DNA from: Motiliproteus sp041586735
GTDB lineage: Bacteria; Pseudomonadota; Gammaproteobacteria; Pseudomonadales; Balneatricaceae
Direction: 5' to 3'
NCBI GenBank assembly: GCA_041586735.1
Contig: JBFGZQ010000004.1
Location: 1-64,000, forward strand
DNA length: 64,000 bases
A program made the position numbers and the translations under genes. Below the pieces are notes generated by a model. It made no database searches, was not told where the DNA came from, and worked only from the letters and a program-made list of their open reading frames with translations. The first letter of the stretch is position 1. Each line of letters begins with the position of its first letter. Positions 17,688-26,542 of this stretch are shown here, one piece after another.

Positions 17688-17738
17688 GGTGACTTTAGCC
17701 GGTGACTTTAGAGGGTGGTCTTTAGGGCGTGGTCTTTT
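17688..17738. repeat. Degenerate tandem repeat (about 13 bp x 4)
   Basis: Four imperfect copies of GGTGACTTTAG(CC/AG), the last two reading GGTGGTCTTTAGG and CGTGGTCTTTT. The repeat contains the 3' end and stop of the DUF4124 gene (17722), so it shaped that C-terminus (IKKTTP). Confidence 0.55.
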
Positions 17739-17994
17739 TAATCTCAGCGCTGTCGGCTTCGGGCTTATCGTCGCTGGGTTTTGGCGCTATTTTGGGTATG
17801 GAGTAATAGGATCCGCTCTTGCTGGTATTGGCGGCGCCGTAAATTTTCACTTTAATGTAATCGACACCTTCGGGTGGGCGTTCACTATAGTTTGGGGTGC
17901 CGTTTTCATCTAACCACTTATATACATCGGTGGCTGATGCGCTGGTCGGTAACCAGGACGCTAGCATGAGCAAACTGAGGGTGACGGCTTTCAT
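17722..17994 (-). CDS. DUF4124 domain protein, secreted
   Basis: A 90-residue protein with a signal peptide (MKAVTLSLLMLASWLPTSA, cleavage near SASA). A DUF4124 domain follows: TDVYKWLDENGTPNYSERPP. The family is common in gammaproteobacterial envelopes and its role is unknown. The tail is Lys/Pro-rich and disordered (SIPKIAPKPSDDKPEADS). The ATG at 17994 gives a clean signal peptide and is preferred to the in-frame start at 18033. Its end overlaps a tandem repeat. Confidence 0.8.
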   Translation of the reverse strand: MKAVTLSLLMLASWLPTSASATDVYKWLDENGTPNYSERPPEGVDYIKVKIYGAANTSKSGSYYSIPKIAPKPSDDKPEADSAEIKKTTP

Positions 17995-18132
17995 TCCGGT
18001 TTTTCCTTGTCGCAGAGACCTAGGCAGTGTCAACGCAGCTCTAGACTGTCGCTTAAAATGCCGTCAGTTTCCAATAGATTTACAGTACTAGCGCCACTGT
18101 TTGTCATCTGCCAGCGTGTATTGAACTGTAGC

Positions 18133-18765
18133 TTAGTCGGTTTTCTGTGGGTATTCGCACAGGTCCTCGATCAAACAGGCTCCGCAACGGGGTTTTCGAG
18201 CGATGCAGGTATAACGACCGAGCAGAATTAACCAGTGATGGGCGTCGAGCAGAAACTCTTTAGGAATGAATTTGAGCAGCTGTTTCTCCACCTCCAGCAC
18301 GTTCTTTCCCGGCGCTAGCCGGGTGCGGTTGGCGACTCTGAAGATGTGGGTGTCGACCGCCATGGTGGGCTGGCGAAAAGCGGTATTCAGTACCACGTTG
18401 GCGGTCTTGCGACCGACACCCGGCAGCGCTTCAAGCGCGGCGCGGGTATCTGGAACCTGGGAGTCGTGGTGTTCGATCAATAACTGGCAGCTGTTGTACA
18501 CATGGGCGGCTTTGGCGTTATAGAGTCCCAGGGTTTTGATATAGGATTTGAGACCCTCGAGCCCCAACGCCACGATAGCTTCGGGGGTGTTGGCGACCGG
18601 GAACAGCTTGGCGGTAACCTTGTTGACCCCGACGTCGGTGGATTGCGCTGATAACGTGACCGCTACCAGCAGTTCGAAAGGGCTACTGTAGTGTAGCTCG
18701 GTGGTGGGGTGCGGGTTGTCATCACGCAAGCGGGCAAAAATATGATAGCGCTTGTCTCGGTTCAT
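18133..18765 (-). CDS. nth: Endonuclease III (DNA glycosylase/AP lyase)
   Basis: Removes oxidised pyrimidines from DNA and nicks AP sites. The 210-residue product has the helix-hairpin-helix LEALPGVGRKTANVVLN with catalytic Lys120, Asp138 in MAVDTHIFRVANR, and the [4Fe-4S] cysteines 187, 194, 197 and 203 with the classic C-x6-C-x2-C-x5-C spacing. It is the last gene of the rsx operon, 31 bases after rsxE, the same position as in E. coli. Confidence 0.97.
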   Translation of the reverse strand: MNRDKRYHIFARLRDDNPHPTTELHYSSPFELLVAVTLSAQSTDVGVNKVTAKLFPVANTPEAIVALGLEGLKSYIKTLGLYNAKAAHVYNSCQLLIEHHDSQVPDTRAALEALPGVGRKTANVVLNTAFRQPTMAVDTHIFRVANRTRLAPGKNVLEVEKQLLKFIPKEFLLDAHHWLILLGRYTCIARKPRCGACLIEDLCEYPQKTD

Positions 18766-18796
18766 CGCCGTTGGCCCGCAGGATGGTTAAGGTGAC

Positions 18797-19519
18797 TCAG
18801 CTAGTCACTCGGGCGCGCTTGGTGCCGGATGCGACCGGGATCACCGGTTTGGCGCGCTGTTTGAGGTAGGCATCGATGCAGTTTTTGGCGGCGATGATCA
18901 AACCCATACCGACAAATGCACCGGGGGGCAGTACCGCAAACAGAAAACCGGAGTAGTCCTCGGCCAGGGTGATCTTCCAGGTTTCGGCGACGGGGCCAAA
19001 CAGCAGCTGCATATCGGCAAACAGGGTTCCGGAACCGAGTGCTTCACGCATCATCCCCAGTAGTACCAGCACCGCGCTGAACCCCAGTCCCATCATCAAA
19101 CCATCCAGCAGCGCGGCTATGGGGGGGTTCTTACGGGCGAAACTATCGGCGCGGCCGAGAATGATGCAGTTGGTGACGATCAGCGGTATAAAGATGCCGA
19201 GAATTTCGTAGAGTTCATAGGTAAGAGCCTGCATCAGTAGCTCAACGCAGGTGACCACCGAGGCGATGATCATCACAAACGCCGGTAGGCGTATAGTGGC
19301 GGGTACCAGTTTGCGGATCAGCGAGACACAGAGGTTCGAGCTGATCAGCACCAGGCTGGTCGCCAGCGCCAGCCCCAGGGCGTTGACTACCGAGCCGGTG
19401 ACGGCCAGAAGTGGGCAGAGTCCCAGTACCTGTACCAGCGCGGGGTTGTTGTGCCAGAGGCCGTCGAGGCTGATCTTGCGCAGTTGCTGGGTCGATAGCG
19501 AGCCGTTATTATCAGTCAT
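18797..19519 (-). CDS. rsxE: Rsx/Rnf electron transport complex subunit E
   Basis: Integral membrane subunit of the ion-coupled Rnf-type complex called Rsx in E. coli, where it keeps SoxR reduced. The 240-residue product has about six hydrophobic helices and family segments (NPALVQVLGLCPLLAVTGSV, IFIPLIVTNCIILGRADSFA, GFLFAVLPPGAFVGMGL). The conserved cysteines in LGLCPLL and TNCIILG match those that hold the shared Fe-S site with RsxA. The ATG at 19519 overlaps rsxG by 8 bases, showing tight translational coupling. Confidence 0.95.
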   Translation of the reverse strand: MTDNNGSLSTQQLRKISLDGLWHNNPALVQVLGLCPLLAVTGSVVNALGLALATSLVLISSNLCVSLIRKLVPATIRLPAFVMIIASVVTCVELLMQALTYELYEILGIFIPLIVTNCIILGRADSFARKNPPIAALLDGLMMGLGFSAVLVLLGMMREALGSGTLFADMQLLFGPVAETWKITLAEDYSGFLFAVLPPGAFVGMGLIIAAKNCIDAYLKQRAKPVIPVASGTKRARVTS

Positions 19520-20222
19520 GATCAGCACCTCCGGTAGCGCTGTCGCCCTGGGGATGAGTGGCTTGTGAATTAGATTCTGGATTGCCAGTTAACGGCTGCA
19601 GCAGTGCGACCCGGTGCTGGCGGAAGGTCAGGATCGCCTGCTTAACGGCCCCGACTACCGCCCGTGGGGTGATGGTCGCGCCGGTGAATTGATCAAACTG
19701 ACCGCCATCCTTGTTAACGGCCCAGCTGGAGTCATTATCGCCCTGCAGTTGGGTACCGTTAAAACTCAACACCCAGGGTGATTTTTTGATATCGATCTTG
19801 TCGCCCAGTCCAGGGGTTTCCTGGTGGCGCAGGATGCGTACTCCGGCCAGGCTTTCGTCACGGTGAATGCCGACGATCAGATCGATATTGCCACTGTAAC
19901 CCTCACTGGTGATGACCGGCAGAATGACCGTGTGGACGATGCCATCGCGGCGCGCGCGATAGAGCTCAGCACCTTGCGGGTAACCGAGCGACTCGGCGTT
20001 GTTGAGCCGGTAGCTGTCATGGAGCAGGTCGTTGTTGTGCTGGCTTTCAGGCACGATCTGAAACAGCGCCTGGGCGCGCGCTTTCTGGCGATTATCGCTG
20101 ATCTGGTCGCGGGTGGCAGACTGGGTCAGGGCGATGGCCCCGGCGGTCAGTACCGCAAAGGCTCCCAGCGCCAGGGCGTTGTGACGAATAGCGCTGCCTA
20201 AGGTGGGGGTGCTGTGGGTCAT
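19512..20222 (-). CDS. rsxG: Rsx/Rnf electron transport complex subunit G
   Basis: FMN-carrying subunit with one N-terminal membrane helix (ALALGAFAVLTAGAIAL, residues 16-32) and a periplasmic FMN-binding domain. The covalent FMN motif is FDQFTGATITPRAV, with the acceptor Thr183. ETPGLGDKIDIKKSPWV is another family segment. At 236 residues it is slightly longer than E. coli RsxG, with a Ser/Gly-rich tail. It overlaps rsxD by 4 bases (ATGA). Confidence 0.95.
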   Translation of the reverse strand: MTHSTPTLGSAIRHNALALGAFAVLTAGAIALTQSATRDQISDNRQKARAQALFQIVPESQHNNDLLHDSYRLNNAESLGYPQGAELYRARRDGIVHTVILPVITSEGYSGNIDLIVGIHRDESLAGVRILRHQETPGLGDKIDIKKSPWVLSFNGTQLQGDNDSSWAVNKDGGQFDQFTGATITPRAVVGAVKQAILTFRQHRVALLQPLTGNPESNSQATHPQGDSATGGADHD

Positions 20223-21259
20223 CGTTTATTCCCTAGGCCACGTTGCGGCTGTTTGTGGCCGAAAGTGCGTGGGCGGGTGTAATAATCTAAAAAGGGTGCG
20301 CTCAGGTTCATCAGTAGAATCGCGAAGGCGATCGCGTCGGGGTAGTTGCCCCAGGTCCGAATCAGGTACACCAGGATGCCGAGGCTAGCGCCGAAGATCA
20401 GTTTGCCCTTGTTGCTGGTAGCCGCAGTCACCGGGTCGGTGGCGATAAAAAAGGCCCCCAGTAAGGTGGCTCCCACCGTCAGGTGGAACAGCGGTGGTGC
20501 GAAGTTGCTGGGGTCTGAACCGTAGAACAGCCCTGAGATCAACAATAAGCTGAGCAGCATCGCGCCGGGAATGTGCCAGGTGTAGACCTTACGGATCAAC
20601 AGGTAAATACCGCCGGCCAAATAGGCTAAGCTGATCCCTTGCCAGGGCTGCAGGTTGTTCAGCAGGGTCGACTGCGACCAGAGCTCTTCGGCGGTCAGCG
20701 CGCCCTTATGTTTAAAGGTCTCTAGTGGCGTGGCCATGGTGAGGGCGTCAGGCAGCTGCAGTTGGCCAAAGATGATCGCCAGGGTATCGCTGAAACCAGG
20801 GAGCTGGGCGTCACTGAGGGTAAATGGCACACTCCAGCGGGTCATCTCGACCGGGAAGGAGATCAGCAGCAGCGCGTAGGCGATCATCGCCGGGTTAAAG
20901 GGGTTCTGTCCCAAGCCACCATAGAGCTGTTTGGCGACCACGATGGCAAAGAAGATCCCTACGCTCGTTACCCACCAAGGCACATAGGGGGGCAGCGCCA
21001 GGGCCAGTAACAGCGCCGTCAAGATGGCGCTGTAGTCGCGTAGATAAAATCCCAACGGCCGGCGTCGCAGCCTGATGACGATTGCCTCGAACAGCAATGC
21101 CAGAGTCGCAGCTAGCAGTACGTTGATCAGCGGTCCCCAGCCAAAGTAGTAACAAAGTGCCGCCAGGCCTGGCAGTGCAGCCAGAATAACCTGACGCATC
21201 ACCTGGCCGGCGTGACCGGGGCTGTTAGCGTGCGGAGAGCTGATATGCAGTAATGCCAT
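20219..21259 (-). CDS. rsxD: Rsx/Rnf electron transport complex subunit D
   Basis: Membrane subunit of 346 residues with several helices and homology to NqrB. Family segments are DYSAILTALLLALALPPYVPWW near residue 75, KQLYGGLGQNPFNPAM near 110, and GAFFIATDPVTAATS near 275. The covalently bound FMN is probably on the threonine of MATPLE near residue 177, by analogy with RnfD. It starts 3 bases after rsxC. Confidence 0.95.
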   Translation of the reverse strand: MALLHISSPHANSPGHAGQVMRQVILAALPGLAALCYYFGWGPLINVLLAATLALLFEAIVIRLRRRPLGFYLRDYSAILTALLLALALPPYVPWWVTSVGIFFAIVVAKQLYGGLGQNPFNPAMIAYALLLISFPVEMTRWSVPFTLSDAQLPGFSDTLAIIFGQLQLPDALTMATPLETFKHKGALTAEELWSQSTLLNNLQPWQGISLAYLAGGIYLLIRKVYTWHIPGAMLLSLLLISGLFYGSDPSNFAPPLFHLTVGATLLGAFFIATDPVTAATSNKGKLIFGASLGILVYLIRTWGNYPDAIAFAILLMNLSAPFLDYYTRPRTFGHKQPQRGLGNKR

Positions 21260-21262
21260 CGG

Positions 21263-23221
21263 TTAATCTACCCTCTCTGTGCCGAGTTGTTGTTGCGGTT
21301 GTTGAGGTTGCCGTTGCGCGTCTGCCAGGGCTTGATCGGCGTTTAGGGCTTTGGTCTTGAGTTTTTCCAGTGCCTCGCCCAGCGTTGCGGCGGAGGGCAG
21401 TCCCTGCGTTTGGGCCGCGGCTAGCGCCTTTTCAGTCTTGCCGACCTGGGTGCGGAGGGTTGCGGCGGCAATCTTCAACTCAGCCAGTGTTGGAGTCGGG
21501 GCGGGATGTTGCTGTTCGGCCCATTGCAGTGCTTGCTGGCACTGGGTGACGCTGATGCGTGCGCTGTCGACGGCGGCCTGCAGCAGCTGTAGATCTGCGG
21601 CGTGTTGGTCGGTGCTTTGCTCTGCACCATCCTGCGCCTGGAGCAGGGCTTTTTCGGCTTTGGTCAGTTTGGTTCGAGCGACGGCGGCCGCTGTTTTCAG
21701 CTGCTTGATTTGCGCTTGAGGGTCGATAGCTGCGGGCGTCGGCGAACTCTGACTGCTCTCTTTACGCGTCACCTGGGCACGCGCGGCCTCTTCGGCGCGT
21801 GCTTTGCGGCGCTCGGCTTTTTGTTGAATCTCGTTCTCTAGACGCTGTTGCCGCGCTTCAAAGCGGATGCGGGACTGTTCGGCACTGCGCTTATCAAATT
21901 GGTCGCGACGGATCTCGCCCTTGGCAAAGCGGTAGTACTGCACCAGTGGGATATTGCTGGGGCAGACATACGCACAGGCACCGCATTCGATGCAGTCCAT
22001 CAGGTTGTGGTTGAGGGCTTTATCGAACTCTTTACCCTTGGCGAACCAGTGCAGTTGTTGCGGCAGTAGTTCGGCGGGACAGACCTGCTCGCACTGGCCG
22101 CAGCGGATGCAGTTTTGCGCCGGAGGCGGTTCAGGAAACTCCTCAGCCGTGGCGGCAATCACGCAGTTGCTGGTCTTGATCACCGGGATCTGGTCGCTGT
22201 TGAGGCTAAAGCCCATCATCGGGCCGCCCATCACCAGGCGCTTGAGGCGGGTGTTGTCGACGCCGGCGTGGGCCATCAACCACTGAATCGGGGTACCAAT
22301 AAGCACCTCGACATTGCCCGGCTGCGCCAGGGCATCGCCCGTCAGGGTGGTGATCCTTGAGATCAGTGGTTCGCCGTGCTTGACGGCGCGGTAGACCGCC
22401 GCCATGGTGCCGACGTTCTGTACCACGATGCCGATATCCGCAGGAATGCGGCCAGAGGGCACTTCAACTCCGGTGAGCAGTTTGATCAGCTGCTTCTCAC
22501 CGCCCGAGGGGTATTTGGTCGGCACGACCACTACCTCGATCTGCAGGTCAGAGCGACGGGCCGCGTGACTCAGCGCTAGCGCCGCCTCGGGTTTGTTGTC
22601 TTCAATACCGATCAGGCAGTGGGTTGGCCGGATCAGCTGAGCGGCGATCTCGATGCCGCCGATGACCCTGTCGGCATATTCGCGCATCAGCGTGTCGTCG
22701 GCGGTAATATAAGGCTCGCACTCCACCGCATTGATGATCAGCGTATTGACGATGTGGTCCTCGGAGAGGTGCAGCTTGACGGCTGAGGGAAAGCCTGCGC
22801 CACCCATCCCGGTGATACCCGCTCGACGGATAATCTCGGCCAGCTCGGCGTTACTCAGTGCGCTGACGTTATCGACACCCTGATGCTCGATCCACTGCTC
22901 GTCGCCATCGGGTTCGATAACGATACAGAGTCCGGTCATGCCCGAAGGGTGGGGCACAGGGTAGCTGCCGATGGCGCTGATCCTGCCGGAGGTCGGAGCG
23001 TGCAGGTAGGCGCTAACATGGCCGGTCGGCTCGGCGATCACCTGCCCCTTGAGGACCCGATCGCCGATCTCTACGATCGGTGCAGCGGGTGCGCCTATAT
23101 GTTGCTGCAGCGGCAAAATCAGTTGCGCGGGTAGCGGCAGCTGTTGTAATGGGCGTTGCAGCGACTGCCGCTTGTTTTCGGGCAGATGGATGCCACCGTG
23201 GAAACTCCAGATACGGCTCAT
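21263..23221 (-). CDS. rsxC: Rsx/Rnf electron transport complex subunit C
   Basis: Peripheral cytoplasmic subunit expected to accept electrons from NADH. An N-terminal barrel-like part (IVEIGDRVLKGQVIAEPTG) precedes the NuoF-like FMN/NADH region (GITGMGGAGFPSAVKLHLS, INAVECEPYITADD). Two [4Fe-4S] motifs follow, Cys371/374/377/381 and Cys410/413/416/420. The last 220 residues are Ala/Gln/Lys-rich repeats predicted as coiled coil, the low-complexity tail known in enterobacterial RsxC. At 652 residues it is shorter than the E. coli protein (about 740), the difference being in the tail. It overlaps rsxB by 4 bases. Confidence 0.95.
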   Translation of the reverse strand: MSRIWSFHGGIHLPENKRQSLQRPLQQLPLPAQLILPLQQHIGAPAAPIVEIGDRVLKGQVIAEPTGHVSAYLHAPTSGRISAIGSYPVPHPSGMTGLCIVIEPDGDEQWIEHQGVDNVSALSNAELAEIIRRAGITGMGGAGFPSAVKLHLSEDHIVNTLIINAVECEPYITADDTLMREYADRVIGGIEIAAQLIRPTHCLIGIEDNKPEAALALSHAARRSDLQIEVVVVPTKYPSGGEKQLIKLLTGVEVPSGRIPADIGIVVQNVGTMAAVYRAVKHGEPLISRITTLTGDALAQPGNVEVLIGTPIQWLMAHAGVDNTRLKRLVMGGPMMGFSLNSDQIPVIKTSNCVIAATAEEFPEPPPAQNCIRCGQCEQVCPAELLPQQLHWFAKGKEFDKALNHNLMDCIECGACAYVCPSNIPLVQYYRFAKGEIRRDQFDKRSAEQSRIRFEARQQRLENEIQQKAERRKARAEEAARAQVTRKESSQSSPTPAAIDPQAQIKQLKTAAAVARTKLTKAEKALLQAQDGAEQSTDQHAADLQLLQAAVDSARISVTQCQQALQWAEQQHPAPTPTLAELKIAAATLRTQVGKTEKALAAAQTQGLPSAATLGEALEKLKTKALNADQALADAQRQPQQPQQQLGTERVD

Positions 23222-23892
23222 GCGTCATCACCTCGGTCAGCCTTGGAGTGCTCAGGGTCGGAATGCTCAGCGTCGGCTTGTTGTTGAGCGTGCCGCAGGC
23301 GGTGCTGTTCGATCGCCAGATGACGTCCTCGATCGGTGGCGATCAGTTGCACCCCAGGTTGTGGTCGGCTCCAGGCCCAGGTGGCGAGAGAGGTTTCTAT
23401 CGGAATCATATCGATACAATCGACCGGGCAGGGTTCCACGCAGAGGTCACAGCCGGTGCATTCGGCACTGATAACGGTATGCATCTGCTTGGCTGCGCCC
23501 AGAATGGCATCGACCGGGCAGGCCTGAATGCATTTGGTGCAACCGATGCACTCCTCCTCGCGGATGTAGGCTACCGCTTTGCTCTGCTCTTCGCCGTGCT
23601 CTGCATCTAGGGGCAGTGCCTCGACATCGAGCAGTGCGGCCAGCGCGCTGATGGTGCTCTCACCACCGGGAGGGCATTTGTTGATCGCCTCACCGTTAGC
23701 GATCGCTTCGGCGTATGGACGGCAGCCAGGATAGCTGCATTGGCCGCACTGGGTCTGTGGCAGCAGGGCGTCGATCTGTTCGACAATCGGGTTGCCTTCG
23801 ACTTTGAAGCGGACCGAGGCAAAGCCCAGCAGGGCGCCAAATACCAGGGCGACGGCGAGCAGTACCAGTACCGCAATGAGAATCGGGTCCAT
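23218..23892 (-). CDS. rsxB: Rsx/Rnf electron transport complex subunit B
   Basis: Polyferredoxin subunit anchored by one N-terminal helix (residues 4-24). Cys49, 52, 57 and 73 form the Fe-S motif C-x2-C-x4-C-x15-C. Two ferredoxin clusters follow, at Cys115/118/121/125 and Cys145/148/151/155. At 224 residues it is about 30 longer than E. coli RsxB. The extra C-terminus (HRLRHAQQQADAEHSD) is polar and probably disordered. It overlaps rsxA by one base (TGATG). Confidence 0.95.
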   Translation of the reverse strand: MDPILIAVLVLLAVALVFGALLGFASVRFKVEGNPIVEQIDALLPQTQCGQCSYPGCRPYAEAIANGEAINKCPPGGESTISALAALLDVEALPLDAEHGEEQSKAVAYIREEECIGCTKCIQACPVDAILGAAKQMHTVISAECTGCDLCVEPCPVDCIDMIPIETSLATWAWSRPQPGVQLIATDRGRHLAIEQHRLRHAQQQADAEHSDPEHSKADRGDDA

Positions 23893-24473
23893 CAGATCTG
23901 CACCAGCCCAGTAAAGCCTAAGAATGCCAAGGACATCAGTCCGGCGGTGATCATGCCGATGGCCGCGCCTTTAAACGGCATGGGTACATCGGCCACCGCG
24001 ATGCGTTCGCGCATCGCCGAGAATAGAATCAATGCCAGGGCAAAACCCAGTGCGGCCCCGAAGCCATAAAAGGCCGACTCGAGGAAATCGTTGTGTTTAT
24101 TGATATTCAGCAGGGCGACGCCTAACACGGCGCAGTTAGTGGTGATCAGCGGTAGAAATATACCCAGCATCCGGTACAGCAGCGGACTGGTCTTATGGAC
24201 CACCATCTCGGTGAACTGCACTACCACGGCGATCACCAGGATAAAGCTGATGGTGCGCAGGTAACTGATATCCAGAGGTAATAACAGATACTCGTATACC
24301 AGATAACTGCAGATCGAGGAGAGCGTCAGTACGAAGGTGGTGGCCAGCGACATGCCCATGGCGGTCTCCAGCTTGTTGGACACCCCCATGAATGGACACA
24401 GGCCCAGAAACTGGACCAGCACAAAGTTGTTCACCAGCACGGTGCTGATCAGAATTAATAGATAATCGGTCAT
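23892..24473 (-). CDS. rsxA: Rsx/Rnf electron transport complex subunit A
   Basis: First gene of the operon, a 193-residue membrane protein with about six helices, paired with RsxE in the membrane. Family segments are NNFVLVQFLGLCPFMGVSNK and GIFLPLITTNCAVLGVALLN, each carrying the conserved cysteine of the shared intramembrane Fe-S site. Start ATG 24473. A promoter must lie in the 132 bases between it and cysN, where only a hairpin stands out. Confidence 0.96.
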   Translation of the reverse strand: MTDYLLILISTVLVNNFVLVQFLGLCPFMGVSNKLETAMGMSLATTFVLTLSSICSYLVYEYLLLPLDISYLRTISFILVIAVVVQFTEMVVHKTSPLLYRMLGIFLPLITTNCAVLGVALLNINKHNDFLESAFYGFGAALGFALALILFSAMRERIAVADVPMPFKGAAIGMITAGLMSLAFLGFTGLVQI

Positions 24474-24566
24474 CGACCGGACACTCTCACTAATCTATGG
24501 CGGTTAGTCGACAGCCTGTGCCGCAAAAAGTCGGCTATTTTAGCCCTAAAACCCAGCCCCATCATA

Positions 24567-24596
24567 CCCCGTAGCCGATTAAAATCGGTCACGGGG
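24567..24596. other. Strong hairpin between cysN and rsxA
   Basis: A 13-bp stem with one A-C mismatch and one wobble (CCCCGTAGCCGAT against ATCGGTCACGGGG) closes a TAAA loop. It begins 10 bases after the cysN stop. In the cysN direction there is no immediate T-run, so it may be a weak terminator or an mRNA-stabilising 3' end. Confidence 0.6.
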
Positions 24597-24605
24597 CTGC
24601 AGGGC

Positions 24606-26339
24606 TCAGATCGCGCCTGCTTCTTTGAGCAGACTGATCGCGGCAGTCACCGCGGCGCTGGGGTCCTGGTCATCGACCTTGACCACCTGTTGGGCATAGC
24701 CGGGGACCTCCGCTGCCACGCAGATGCAGATCAGACCAGCGCCCAGCATCAGCTCGGTGACTGCGTCAAGACGCATGCTGGCCTGTTCGCGGTTATCGTC
24801 CAGCTCCTGGCTGATCGCCTGTTGCAGCTGAAGATCGCTGATCACCGTGACCGCGCGGCCTAGGTCGAAGAGTTGTTTCTCCAGGCTGTTAGCGACGGCG
24901 CTGCGCTGCTCGTGGTTGGCGCCTGTGAGGTAGAGCTTGGCGGGTTGTTGGCCGAAGCGTCGGGCGCGGTCGGTGTCTGATACTAGAGCGACAGCGCTGA
25001 GCTGGCTGGCATCGCTGTGCTGAACAGCGTTGCTGCTGAGCGCCTGGGTGATCATTCCGGCACCCATGGTCAGGTTGCTCAGGCGATCGACGATGATGAA
25101 ACAGCCGGTGCCGGCATGGGTGGCATAATCATCACTGATAACCGGCCGGTCGAGGCTGAATTCACACAAGGCGATCTCATTGAGTGCCAGCGAACTGCCC
25201 GGCTGGTGTTCCAGGGTGTTGACGTCGATCTTATGGCGTAGGCTGGACAGGTGGCCGGTGACCGACGTGGTGCCGATCTTGAGCAAATACTCTTTGCCTG
25301 GTAGCAGTGGTGTTTCGTGCATCCACACCAGGTGGGCGTTGAAGCGGTCGCTAGCGACGGGCTCTTTACCGGCATGGACGATCATATCGCCACGGCTGAC
25401 GTCGATCTCATCTTCCAGGGTCAGGGTGATCGACATGGGGGCGAATGCCTGGGGCAGGTCGCCATCGAAGGTCACGATCGATTTGATCTTAGAGCGCTTG
25501 CCCGAGGGCAGTACCGCAATCTCATCGCCGGGCTTGATCACCCCCGAGGCCAGGGTGCCGCAATAGCCGCGGAAATTGAGGTTGGGGCGGTTGACGTACT
25601 GAACCGGGAAGCGCAGGTCATCGAAGTTGCGGTCTGAACCGATCTGCACCGTCTCCAGGGTCTCCATCAGCGGCAGGCCGCTATACCAGGGCATGGATTG
25701 CGACGGGTTGACGACGTTGTCGCCCTTGAGCGCCGACAGCGGTACGAACTGCACGTCGGGCATGTTCAGGCCCTTGGCGAAGTCGAGGAAGTCGGCCTTG
25801 ATGTCGTTATAGGTCTGCTCGGAGTAATCCACCAGATCCATTTTATTAATGGCGATGATGGTGTGTTTGATCCCTAGCAGCGAGGTGATAAAGCTGTGCC
25901 GGCGGGTCTGGGTCTGTACTCCATGCCGGGCATCGATCAGGATGATCGCCAGGTCACAGGTCGAGGCGCCGGTCGCCATGTTGCGGGTGTACTGCTCATG
26001 GCCCGGGGTATCGGCGATGATGAATTTACGCCGCGCGGTCGAGAAGTAGCGGTAAGCCACATCGATAGTGATCCCTTGCTCGCGCTCGGCCTGCAGGCCA
26101 TCGACTAGCAGCGCCAGATCGATCTCTTCGCCCGTGGTGCCGGATTTGACGCTGTCGGACTTGATCGCTTCGAGCTGGTCTTCATAGATCATCTTGGAAT
26201 CGTGCAGCAGGCGCCCGATCAGGGTGCTCTTGCCGTCGTCGACGTTGCCGCAGGTGAGCAGGCGCATCAGCTCTTTCTGCTCGTGCTGGGCTAGATAGGA
26301 GTTGATATCGCTGCTGATCAGGTCGTCATGGTGGCTCAT
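24606..26339 (-). CDS. cysN: ATP sulfurylase GTPase subunit with a degenerate APS-kinase tail
   Basis: GTPase that drives APS formation with CysD. The GTP-binding motifs are GNVDDGKST (31-39), ADTPGHEQY near residue 109 and INKMDLVD near 163; EF-Tu-like domains 2 and 3 run to about residue 430. The last 129 residues resemble CysC (PAKLYLTGANHEQRSAVANS and ELMLGAGLICICVA), but the Walker A sequence GLSGSGKST is replaced by GANHEQRSA and about half the domain is missing. APS kinase activity is therefore unlikely. At 577 residues it lies between E. coli CysN and pseudomonad CysNC. It is 203 bases after cysD on the same strand. Confidence 0.95.
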   Translation of the reverse strand: MSHHDDLISSDINSYLAQHEQKELMRLLTCGNVDDGKSTLIGRLLHDSKMIYEDQLEAIKSDSVKSGTTGEEIDLALLVDGLQAEREQGITIDVAYRYFSTARRKFIIADTPGHEQYTRNMATGASTCDLAIILIDARHGVQTQTRRHSFITSLLGIKHTIIAINKMDLVDYSEQTYNDIKADFLDFAKGLNMPDVQFVPLSALKGDNVVNPSQSMPWYSGLPLMETLETVQIGSDRNFDDLRFPVQYVNRPNLNFRGYCGTLASGVIKPGDEIAVLPSGKRSKIKSIVTFDGDLPQAFAPMSITLTLEDEIDVSRGDMIVHAGKEPVASDRFNAHLVWMHETPLLPGKEYLLKIGTTSVTGHLSSLRHKIDVNTLEHQPGSSLALNEIALCEFSLDRPVISDDYATHAGTGCFIIVDRLSNLTMGAGMITQALSSNAVQHSDASQLSAVALVSDTDRARRFGQQPAKLYLTGANHEQRSAVANSLEKQLFDLGRAVTVISDLQLQQAISQELDDNREQASMRLDAVTELMLGAGLICICVAAEVPGYAQQVVKVDDQDPSAAVTAAISLLKEAGAI

Positions 26340-26442
26340 GGTGTCACTCGTCTCTAAATCTGTTGTCTGTTAGCCAAAATCATCAAATGAGCAATGAAGC
26401 AAAAGTTTTTGCAGGGCTTGGATCAGCGCGTCACAGTTAGGC

Positions 26443-26501
26443 AAACATGTTCGAAAAAGCGCAGTTTACGACCGGTAAATGAGCATTTTGAGAACATGTT
26501 T
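26443..26501. repeat. Nested inverted-repeat element between cysD and cysN
   Basis: Outer arms AAACATGTTC (26443-26452) and GAACATGTTT (26492-26501) are perfectly complementary. Between them, AAGCGCAGTTTAC and GTAAATGAGCATT form an imperfect inner stem around GACCG. The element fills the unusual 203-base gap between two genes that are normally adjacent. It looks like a dispersed structured intergenic repeat; a regulatory RNA role in cysN expression is possible. Confidence 0.65.
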
Positions 26502-26542
26502 AACGACGCTGTGGCGTGATTAGACAGCTCTGCGGTAACTTC

